Assembly: GCA_032250895.1 (NCBI GenBank)
Contig: JAVVEZ010000056.1
Location: 1-22,464, forward strand
Direction: 5' to 3'
Length of the DNA: 22,464 bases
From: JAVVEZ01 sp032250895
GTDB taxonomy: Bacteria > Pseudomonadota > Gammaproteobacteria > Pseudomonadales > Pseudohongiellaceae
Below the pieces are notes generated by a model. That model was not told the origin of the DNA, made no database searches, and saw only the letters and a list, made by a program, of their open reading frames with translations. Positions 16,434 through 22,464 of the stretch are shown here, piece by piece. Numbering within the stretch: the stretch's first letter is position 1; each line of letters begins with the position of its first letter. Both the position numbers and the translations under genes were made by a program.

Positions 16434-17411
16434 ATGACATCGATAAAAAGAACACCGAGAACGATCTTGCCGGGCCTGGCCCTGCTGCTCATGCTGAGCG
16501 CCTGCGGTGGCAATGACAATGTCGGACCCGCAAGCGCCGGGGCAGCACCCTGTGACCGCGCCTGTCTGCTGGGCTTTGTGGATCAGTATGTTGCGGCGCT
16601 GGTCGCCCATGATCCGTCCCGGGCTCCCTTTGCGGCGGCTGCCCGTTTCACCGAAAACGCCCAGGTGCTGGCCCTGGGCGATGCCCTGTGGGGCACCGCC
16701 AGTGCCGCGCCCGGCAGCTATCAGATCAAGGTGGCGGATACCCAGAGCGGCAATGCCGGTTTTTACCTGCTGATGCAGGAAAGCGGCAGCCCCATCTGGC
16801 TCTCGGGCCGCCTCAAGGTCGAGAACCGGCTGATCACCGAACTGGAGACCGTGGTCATCCGCCAGGGCGCGGGCTTCGGCAATTTCGAGCTGAGTACGCC
16901 GGATCCCGAGTGGTCCACCGTCGTTGCCGCCGCCGAGCGCAATACCCGCGCACAGCTCTTCGACATTGCCGATCGTTATTTTGAATCCCTGGAACGCAAC
17001 CTGGTGGACTATGTGCCCTTCGACGACAGCTGCAACCGCATTGAAAACGGCGTGAAAACCGCCAACAATCCTGACGTTGGCGGCGCTGGTGACGGCCCCG
17101 GAGTAGGCGCGCTGAGCTGCCGGGAAAACATCAACAGCGGCATGTGGGGCTACATCACCCGGATTGCTCCCCGCCGCTATCTGGTGGCGGATGAGGAACG
17201 GGGCATCGCGATGGGCGTGTTCATGTTCCATCAGGATGGCTCCGTGCCCTCCGTGAACATTGCCGGCTATGGTGAGTATCAATATTCCGGCGCCACCCGG
17301 CGGCCCTTCACCACGGTCATTCCGGAAATGTTCAAGATCAAGAACGGCCGGATCTACCGCATCGAGGCCACCATGGCCTCGATTCCCTACAAGTCGGCTT
17401 CCGGCTGGTAA
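16434..17411 (+). CDS. NTF2-like lipoprotein, paralogue 2
   Basis: A 325-aa protein with a lipoprotein signal ending in the lipobox LSAC (LALLLMLSACGGND), so it should be membrane-anchored by lipid. The mature part aligns throughout with the preceding gene: CDRACLLGFVDQYVAALVAHDPS, FTENAQVLALGDALWGT, then YVPFDDSCNRIENGVKTANNP, ALSCRENINSG and VADEERG, ending FKIKNGRIYRIEATMASIPY. GAGGTG precedes the ATG. The gene pair is a tandem duplication followed by a change in localisation. The quinoprotein gene starts about 90 bp downstream. The function is unknown; a role as periplasmic binding partner or small enzyme of the quinoprotein is inference. Confidence 0.78.
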   Translation: MTSIKRTPRTILPGLALLLMLSACGGNDNVGPASAGAAPCDRACLLGFVDQYVAALVAHDPSRAPFAAAARFTENAQVLALGDALWGTASAAPGSYQIKVADTQSGNAGFYLLMQESGSPIWLSGRLKVENRLITELETVVIRQGAGFGNFELSTPDPEWSTVVAAAERNTRAQLFDIADRYFESLERNLVDYVPFDDSCNRIENGVKTANNPDVGGAGDGPGVGALSCRENINSGMWGYITRIAPRRYLVADEERGIAMGVFMFHQDGSVPSVNIAGYGEYQYSGATRRPFTTVIPEMFKIKNGRIYRIEATMASIPYKSASGW

Positions 17412-17502
17412 GCAACAAGACAGCAGCCTCTCTTGTTTGCCTGAGAGGCCATAAAATAAACGGCGCAAGCCAATGACGCCAATAATAAAGAGAGCCACGA
17501 GT

Positions 17503-19566
17503 ATGAAAAAACCAGCCGTCTTCCTGCTGTTCACCCTGTTGGCAGCCACACCGGTATTGGCGCAGGACATTGGCGCCGGTGCCGAGGCCTTCAACCTGAC
17601 TTGTGCCCACTGTCACGGGGGCAATGGCCAGGGCGGGGAATTGGGGCCGTCCATTCTGCAGCGCGTGGCGCAGGATGACGATGCCGCGCTGATCACCTTT
17701 CTGCGCCAGGGCAATCCGCTGCGGGGCATGCCGCCGGCCGCCGTAAGCGATCAGCAGATGCCCGCACTGGTTTCCTATCTGCGCTTTCTGGCGAGCACGG
17801 TTGCCGATGCGGACTTTGCCGCCGAAGACAATCTGAATCAGTACGCGTCGATGCCAACGATCGGGAACTTTGTGCCGGTAACGCAGGCCATGCTGGAAAA
17901 CCCCAGCCCCAACGACTGGCTGATGTACAGCCGCACCTATGACGCCCAGCGCCACAGCCCGCTCGCCCAGATCAATACCGGCAACGTCAGGCAGTTGGGC
18001 CTGGCCTGGTCCCGGGGACTGCCCGATGGCCTCACCGAAACCATTCCCACGGTCTATGACGGCATCATGTACCTGACGTTGCCCGGTTCTTCCGTGGCGG
18101 CACTGGATGCCACCACCGGCGATCTCATCTGGCAGTATGAACGTGAGTATGCCAATCCCGGCGCGGGCGGCAGTGGCCGCTCCAAGACCCTGGCGATTTT
18201 TGCCGACATGATCTACTTCACCGCCCCGGATGCCAGCATCGTCGCACTGGATGCCAGGACCGGTGCCGTGCGCTGGGAGACCCAGGCCGATCAGCGCGGG
18301 CATACCTCCGGCGCCATCGTCGTGGAAGGCAAGGTGATCTCCGGTGGCACCTGCGCCGGCGGACTGCGCGCCAACTGCTATATTTCCGCGCACGATGCCT
18401 ACAGCGGTGAACTGCTGTGGAAGTTTTATACTTCGCAGGCCCCGAATGATCCCCCGGGCTTCGATACCTGGGGCGGGGCGCCGGTGAACACCCGCGTGGC
18501 CTCCACCTGGGGTCTGCCCGGTGGCTACGATCCGGACACCGGGTTGATCTACTGGGGCATCGCCAATCCCACGCCCAACACCCGCAGCGCTCGCCATGGC
18601 GGCAATGCCGCCGCCACCGGCTATTCCGCGCCGAGCGATTTGTACAGCAATTCCACCGTCACCCTGGACCCCGACACCGGCACCCTGGCCTGGTACTACC
18701 AGCACCTGCCCGGGGATGACTGGGACGAGGACATGAACCAGGAGCGCATCATTTTCCGCACCCGCATCGATCCCGATCCGGCGCAGGTGAAGTGGATCAA
18801 CCCCGACATCCGCCCCGGCGAGGAACGCGACGTGGTGGTGAACATCGGCGAAGGCGGCGGCCTGTGGGTGTTGGACAAGCACACAGGGCAGTTCCTGTGG
18901 GCCACTCCCTTTCCTTTCGATGTGGACAATTTCGTTCTCAGCGACATCGACCCGCGCAGCGGAACGACCCACATCAACCAGGAACTGATCGTCGCCGAAC
19001 CGGGCGAACACCACATCATCTGCTACTTCAATACCCGCAGTTATTGGCCCTCGTCCTATTTCCCGGAAAAAAACGCCGTCTACGTGCCCTATATCCGCAA
19101 CTGCCTCAACATGACCGCTGCCGCACCCGCCACCGAAACCCTGCCGGCAATGCCGGAAAGCCGCATCGGCATTCCCGAGCCCGGCATCGATCTGGATGAG
19201 ATGAACGGCATGGCCCGCATCGACATGGAAAGCGGTGAAATCACCCACTGGCCCACGGGTCGCATTCCCACCAACAGCGCCGTGCTCACCACCGCAGGCA
19301 ACCTGCTGTTCTGGGGCGACATCAATCGTCGCTACCGCGCCTTGAATGCCGACACCGGCGCCGTGCTGTGGGAAACCATTCTGGGCGCGCCGATCTCCAT
19401 CAGCAATATCACCTATGCCGTCGATGGCCGCCAGTATGTTGCGGTGATCACCGGTGACAACCTCTCCCACCCCGGCCTGAACACCGGCACCATGGGCCCG
19501 ATCCGCCTCAACCTGAAATCCGGCACCGGCGCCAATACCCTGTATGTGTTTGCGCTGCCGGAGTGA
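17503..19566 (+). CDS. Quinoprotein dehydrogenase with N-terminal cytochrome c domain
   Basis: A 687-aa periplasmic PQQ-type oxidoreductase. The signal peptide (MKKPAVFLLFTLLAATPVLA) is followed by a cytochrome c domain: C34-x-x-C37-H38 in LTCAHCHGG, with a likely axial Met in RGMPP. The eight-bladed propeller of PQQ alcohol dehydrogenases follows (VAALDATTGDLIWQYERE, IVALDARTGAVRWETQ, DAYSGELLWKFYT, GLWVLDKHTGQFLW, ALNADTGAVLWE). The vicinal Cys-Cys of methanol dehydrogenase is not seen; the region reads TCAGGLRANCYISAHD. An N-terminal heme fusion is known in polyvinyl-alcohol dehydrogenases. The ATG at 17503 gives the signal peptide directly; an in-frame ATG at 17473 is less likely. Substrate is unknown. 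Electrons should pass from PQQ to the fused heme. Confidence 0.88.
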   Translation: MKKPAVFLLFTLLAATPVLAQDIGAGAEAFNLTCAHCHGGNGQGGELGPSILQRVAQDDDAALITFLRQGNPLRGMPPAAVSDQQMPALVSYLRFLASTVADADFAAEDNLNQYASMPTIGNFVPVTQAMLENPSPNDWLMYSRTYDAQRHSPLAQINTGNVRQLGLAWSRGLPDGLTETIPTVYDGIMYLTLPGSSVAALDATTGDLIWQYEREYANPGAGGSGRSKTLAIFADMIYFTAPDASIVALDARTGAVRWETQADQRGHTSGAIVVEGKVISGGTCAGGLRANCYISAHDAYSGELLWKFYTSQAPNDPPGFDTWGGAPVNTRVASTWGLPGGYDPDTGLIYWGIANPTPNTRSARHGGNAAATGYSAPSDLYSNSTVTLDPDTGTLAWYYQHLPGDDWDEDMNQERIIFRTRIDPDPAQVKWINPDIRPGEERDVVVNIGEGGGLWVLDKHTGQFLWATPFPFDVDNFVLSDIDPRSGTTHINQELIVAEPGEHHIICYFNTRSYWPSSYFPEKNAVYVPYIRNCLNMTAAAPATETLPAMPESRIGIPEPGIDLDEMNGMARIDMESGEITHWPTGRIPTNSAVLTTAGNLLFWGDINRRYRALNADTGAVLWETILGAPISISNITYAVDGRQYVAVITGDNLSHPGLNTGTMGPIRLNLKSGTGANTLYVFALPE

Positions 19567-19608
19567 CGATGAACCCCTCGACTTGCCCACAAAGGAAATG
19601 TTGGCTTT

Positions 19609-20577
19609 ATGGACAGATTTGATCGCATCTACAAACTGCATGGCATTCTGAAGGGCCGCAGGACTCCCATCTCCCGGCGCCGGTTGGAGGAGGAGCTGGA
19701 ATGCAGCCGGGCCAGTGTCAAGCGCATCATCGAAGATATGCGCAACTATTTGAATGCGCCGGTTATCTATGACCGTGCCCGGAAAGGCTATCTTCTGGAT
19801 TTAAAGGCAGGCGAGACATTCGAACTGCCCGGACTCTGGTTCAACGCCCCGGAAGTTTTTGCGCTGCTGACCACCCACCGGCTGCTCTCCCAGGTTCAGC
19901 CCGGCCTGCTGGAACATCATGTCGCCCCCTTCCGGGACCGTCTGGAAGCCCTGTTGAAAAACCGCCACGCCGGCAGTGGCGAAATCTTCCGCCGGGTTCG
20001 CATTCTGCAAATGGCACCCCGGGCCACGGATGTCGAGATGTTCCAGAAAATGGCCGGCGCGCTGCTACGCAGACAGCAGGTCCGCATTCTCTACCATAGC
20101 CGCAGCGGCGATGAAATAACGGAGCGCTGGGTATCCCCGCAGCGGGTGGTGTATTATCGCGACAACTGGTATCTGGATGCCTGGTGCCATCTGCGTAACG
20201 ACCTGCGCAGTTTCGCCATGGACAGCATCGCCAGCGTGCAGTTGGGCGAGGCAGCCAAAGACATCAGCGAACAGACACTCGACGAGCACTTCACCCAGGC
20301 CTACGGCATTTTCGCCGGCCCGGCCAAACATCAGGCCGTGATCCGCTTCTCCGGCATGGCCGCACGCTGGGTGGCAGACGAGCAGTGGCACCCCGAGCAA
20401 CAGAGCCGGCTGCTGCCGGACGGCGGCCTGGAAATCACCGTGCCTTACGGCGACCCACGGGAACTGGTAAGGGACATTCTCAAGTACGGACCGGACGCAG
20501 AGGTATTGGCACCTGAGTCTCTACGGGACCTGATGACAGAAAAACTGGACCAGACGATAAAAAAATACAAAAAATGA
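19609..20577 (+). CDS. WYL-domain transcriptional regulator
   Basis: A 322-aa regulator with an N-terminal winged helix-turn-helix (residues 1-60; ISRRRLEEELECSRASVKRIIEDM is the recognition part). A WYL domain (about 150-215, with W187-Y188-L189 and SFAMDSI) and a C-terminal WCX-type domain (about 240-310) follow. WYL domains are thought to sense nucleic acids or nucleotides, and members of this family repress BREX, CBASS and CRISPR-Cas loci. It lies 42 bp after the quinoprotein gene and 87 bp before the HIRAN gene, on the same strand as the cas genes. It is a plausible regulator of the cas locus; control of the quinoprotein cluster is an alternative. Confidence 0.88.
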   Translation: MDRFDRIYKLHGILKGRRTPISRRRLEEELECSRASVKRIIEDMRNYLNAPVIYDRARKGYLLDLKAGETFELPGLWFNAPEVFALLTTHRLLSQVQPGLLEHHVAPFRDRLEALLKNRHAGSGEIFRRVRILQMAPRATDVEMFQKMAGALLRRQQVRILYHSRSGDEITERWVSPQRVVYYRDNWYLDAWCHLRNDLRSFAMDSIASVQLGEAAKDISEQTLDEHFTQAYGIFAGPAKHQAVIRFSGMAARWVADEQWHPEQQSRLLPDGGLEITVPYGDPRELVRDILKYGPDAEVLAPESLRDLMTEKLDQTIKKYKK

Positions 20578-20664
20578 GCCACGGACTCACGGATTGAGCC
20601 TGTGGGGGTGTTATAAGGTTCCTTCAAGCTGGATGAAGAAGCCATCCTGGCACCAGGAGTCAGC

Positions 20665-21084
20665 ATGCCAACTATGCGAAAACGCAGGTTTTTCAAGATG
20701 TTGTTGGGGATTGCCGCCGCTGCGCCGGTCGGCGCACGGGCTTTGGTCGCCCCGGCAGCCCCCAGGGTACAGCCGATCCTGCTGCAACGCTCTCCGGTTG
20801 CCGGGTTTCAATACCATCAGGGGGAAAGCGTGTGGACGGAATTGCGTCCTGGCGCCGAACTGAGCCTGCGACGCGAACCCGTCAATTGTTACGATGCGCG
20901 TGCCGTGGAAATCCTCTGGCAGGACCATAAACTCGGCTATCTCCCCCGCGCCGAAAACACCACGATCGCCTCGCTGCTGGACAAAGGTGAAACCCTCACG
21001 GCAAGGATCGAGCAATTACAGGACTCCGTGCAACCTTGGCAGCGGGTGAAAGTGGAGCTATGGTTATGGCCAGATGCGATGTGA
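20665..21084 (+). CDS. HIRAN-domain protein with an export-type signal
   Basis: A 139-aa protein whose residues about 40-135 fit the HIRAN domain (VAGFQYHQGESVWTEL, LSLRREPVNCYDARAVEI, KLGYLPRAENTTIASLLDKGE). HIRAN domains, known from HLTF/Rad5-type proteins, bind DNA ends or single-stranded 3' ends. The N-terminus (RKRRFFKMLLGIAAAAPVGA) looks like a twin-arginine-type signal, which is odd for a DNA-binding domain. AGGAG precedes the ATG at 20665. The cas3 remnant starts 16 bp after its stop, so the two are probably on one transcript. It may be an exported domestic protein that merely neighbours the cas genes, or a cytoplasmic accessory factor whose hydrophobic segment anchors it to the membrane. 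Confidence 0.75.
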   Translation: MPTMRKRRFFKMLLGIAAAAPVGARALVAPAAPRVQPILLQRSPVAGFQYHQGESVWTELRPGAELSLRREPVNCYDARAVEILWQDHKLGYLPRAENTTIASLLDKGETLTARIEQLQDSVQPWQRVKVELWLWPDAM

Positions 21085-21100
21085 GTAAGAGACAAGAAAA

Positions 21101-21274
21101 ATGAAGAACGTTTTTCTGGCGCATGTAAAGCTGAGTGATCAAGGTGAGTGGCAACTGCATCATCTTGAAGAGCACCTGCGGGAAGTGGGTCGCCTGGCTT
21201 CTGATATGGCGGCTGTATTCAAAAGTGAAGATTGGGCAAAGGTCGCTGGTTTTTGGCACGACCTGGGGAAGTAA
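21101..21274 (+). pseudogene. cas3: Truncated cas3 (N-terminal HD-nuclease fragment)
   Basis: A 57-codon reading frame starts with MKNVFLAHVKLSDQGEWQLH and ends VAGFWHDLGK followed by TAA. This is the start of a Cas3 HD nuclease: the AH..D..W.L..HL pattern, a first His pair (H20/H21) and the H53-D54-L-G-K57 motif that gives the HD domain its name. A complete Cas3 continues for about 700 more residues with the rest of the HD domain and a DExH helicase. None of that is visible in the following 120 bp, in any frame. Cas3 degrades DNA bound by Cascade. Position, immediately before cas5, is that of cas3 in type I-C operons. It is a broken gene, unless a second complete cas3 exists elsewhere. Confidence 0.8.
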
Positions 21275-21290
21275 GGGAGCATAATTGAAA

Positions 21291-21377
21291 TGTCAGTCTG
21301 ACTAAAATTTGAACTTACAATTAATAGGATATCCTAGGAGTCGAATCATGGTATCCGATATTTTTTTTAGACTGACA
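21291..21377. mobile_element. 87-bp element with 9-bp inverted ends (MITE or IS remnant)
   Basis: TGTCAGTCT at 21291-21299 is repeated inverted as AGACTGACA at 21369-21377. The 69 bp between is AT-rich, contains the palindrome AGGATATCCT and a run of eight T, and encodes nothing. Ends of the form TGT...ACA are usual for many insertion sequences. It lies between the cas3 fragment and cas5, where the rest of cas3 should be. No target-site duplication is evident. A long stem with a regulatory role is an alternative. Confidence 0.5.
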
Positions 21378-21397
21378 CACCGATATGGAGGAGCTAC

Positions 21398-22057
21398 ATG
21401 AGTAAATATGAAATATCAATGGAAATAGCCGGACCATTTGCTATGTGGTCACGGCCTGATACTGGCGCGACTCCCACCAGTTACCCGATTCCAACATGGT
21501 CTGCAGCGAAAGGGATTTTTGAGTCTGTGGCATTTTTTAATGATGGAAAAGCCTGGATTAGACCGACAAGAGTAGAAATCTGCAAAAAGAAAGATGCAAG
21601 TGGTGGTGGGCTTAGTTTCCAGAAATATACGAATAACTATCGTGGCCCGTTAAAACAAAGGAGCAAAGTCAATTTCCAGTTTTCAAGCCTCATACTTGCG
21701 GATGTATGTTATCGATTGTATGGAACAGTTGAAAACGGAAGTTGCGCTCATTTACAGCATGGTAAAAATCCGTGCCACGCTCTACAGGCCATATTCCAGC
21801 GCAGACTCACGAAAGGGCAGTGTCATAAAACGCCTACTCTTGGTTGGAACGAGTTTGTTCCCAGTTATTGGGGATTAATCAGAGATACTGATAACTCAAC
21901 GCTTATTCAAACGGAAGTGGATAAAGCCATAAATATCGATCTTGTTTCCATGCTGCTGCAAGTTTTCGATAAGGCGGTAGCGGGTAGTTATCAGCCAAGC
22001 TTTGTTATGGCGGAGAACGCAATTATTAAAAATGGAAGGTATTTTTATGCTCAATGA
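21398..22057 (+). CDS. cas5: CRISPR-associated Cas5 (Cas5d/type I-C-like)
   Basis: A 219-aa RAMP protein of the Cascade complex. The N-terminus EIAGPFAMWSRPDTG then YPIPTWSAAKGIFESVAF is the glycine/aromatic first strand and helix typical of Cas5. The later segment AIFQRRLTKGQCHKTPTLGWNEF matches the RRL..GQC...P.LG..EF pattern of type I-C Cas5d. In type I-C, Cas5d replaces Cas6 and cuts pre-crRNA; conserved candidates here are Y29 and several Lys/His residues, but the catalytic set cannot be assigned by eye. GGAGGAG precedes the ATG. Its 3' end overlaps the next gene by 11 bp, so translation is coupled. Codon use and composition are AT-richer than in the genes before 21 kb. Confidence 0.85.
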   Translation: MSKYEISMEIAGPFAMWSRPDTGATPTSYPIPTWSAAKGIFESVAFFNDGKAWIRPTRVEICKKKDASGGGLSFQKYTNNYRGPLKQRSKVNFQFSSLILADVCYRLYGTVENGSCAHLQHGKNPCHALQAIFQRRLTKGQCHKTPTLGWNEFVPSYWGLIRDTDNSTLIQTEVDKAINIDLVSMLLQVFDKAVAGSYQPSFVMAENAIIKNGRYFYAQ

Positions 22058-22464
22058 ACTTTACTCCATGCAACGGGGGTTAGAAAAAATAGGTGAAATA
22101 CCTACCGTTACGCATAACGACATTACGCCCCCTGGCATGGGAACGACAATTAGGGTTCTTCTTAAACCTGATGGCAGCGTCGAAAGAATTGAGTGGATGG
22201 ATAAGGAAAAAATCAAGGATACCTGGTCTCTTGGAAATGGGAATAAAAATCAATTTCCTGCAATTAAACTTACCTTTCCTTTAATACCGGATGTGCATAA
22301 CCGGTATACAGAGTGGAAGAAAAAAAACAAGAATCCAAAGGACGAAGATTACAGAAAATTTATTCATGAACAGGTCGAAAAATATGACATGAATATAAAA
22401 GAGATCGCGGATACTACGCCAGATAGTGATGAGACGATAGCAGTCAAGAAATATGGCATAAATA
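22047..22464 (+). CDS. Divergent Cas8-like large subunit, 5' part (cut by the window end)
   Basis: An open frame of 139 complete codons that runs off the window without a stop. It begins MLNELYSMQRGLEKIGEIPT at an ATG preceded by GGAAGG, inside the end of cas5. The start resembles the Csd1/Cas8c layout: an initial helix of the LxxLYxxxxGLxxxGEIP kind, then a strand carrying VLLKPDGSVERIEW, then FPAIKLTFPLIPD. It is not close enough to name the subtype with certainty. Position directly after cas5 is where type I-C encodes the large subunit, which recognises the PAM and recruits Cas3. Only the N-terminal fraction is visible, so subtype and completeness remain open. Confidence 0.65.
   Translation, partial: MLNELYSMQRGLEKIGEIPTVTHNDITPPGMGTTIRVLLKPDGSVERIEWMDKEKIKDTWSLGNGNKNQFPAIKLTFPLIPDVHNRYTEWKKKNKNPKDEDYRKFIHEQVEKYDMNIKEIADTTPDSDETIAVKKYGIN

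Noticed and set aside
15249..17594. A 781-codon open frame on the minus strand, and a 767-codon one at 17338-19641
   Set aside because: Both lie antisense to well-supported exported proteins with signal peptides, motifs and ribosome sites. Their translations are low-complexity Gly/His/Gln/Ala-rich, as expected of antisense frames in GC-rich genes.
21291..22464. A CRISPR-associated (Tn7-like) transposon
   Set aside because: A Cas3-deficient type I locus with TGT...ACA repeats invites this, but no tnsA, tnsB, tnsC or tniQ-like gene is in the window, and the repeats are only 87 bp apart. It remains possible to the right of the window.

Overview
The window comes from a GC-rich, Gram-negative heterotroph, most likely a gammaproteobacterium. 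The support is a TonB-dependent receptor with a TonB-box-like ITVTAQKR segment, Sec/Tat/lipoprotein exports, a catechol ortho-cleavage set and the DUF1552/DUF1592 pair. No rRNA, tRNA or CRISPR array was recognised. The genus cannot be fixed from the sequence.

Left third (1-7101), uptake and aromatic catabolism. A large TonB-dependent receptor (+) faces two minus-strand genes: a muconate cycloisomerase-type enzyme and a MetE/UROD-like zinc protein. Divergent from these are an intradiol ring-cleavage dioxygenase and a dienelactone hydrolase (+). Dioxygenase, cycloisomerase and dienelactone hydrolase are three consecutive steps of a (modified) ortho-cleavage route. A gap of about 600 bp (7102-7704) follows; it holds two adjacent long inverted-repeat structures, one resembling a MITE.

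Middle (7705-15077), mostly exported minus-strand genes: a DUF1499 membrane protein, an ankyrin-repeat periplasmic protein whose coding sequence abuts or slightly overlaps a Tat-exported DUF1552 protein, a large DUF1592-type protein with two CxxCH motifs, and a secreted metallo-beta-lactamase-fold protein with a degenerate metal site.

Right-centre (15078-19566), plus strand: an upstream region with two unrelated 13-bp tandem arrays of five units each, then two paralogous exported proteins (one Sec-secreted, one lipoprotein), then a quinoprotein dehydrogenase with its own N-terminal cytochrome c domain. This looks like a periplasmic oxidation module.

Right end (19609-22464), the most interesting part: a WYL-domain regulator, an apparently exported HIRAN-domain protein, and 16 bp after it a 57-codon remnant of a Cas3 HD nuclease ending right after the HDLGK motif. 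An 87-bp element with 9-bp inverted ends follows, then cas5 (Cas5d/type I-C-like) and the start of a divergent large-subunit gene (Cas8/Csd1 position), cut by the window edge. Base composition becomes clearly AT-richer in this part, consistent with an acquired defence island. The order cas3-cas5-cas8 matches type I-C, but the nuclease-helicase is broken, so the locus may be decaying or may have been reduced to a binding-only system.
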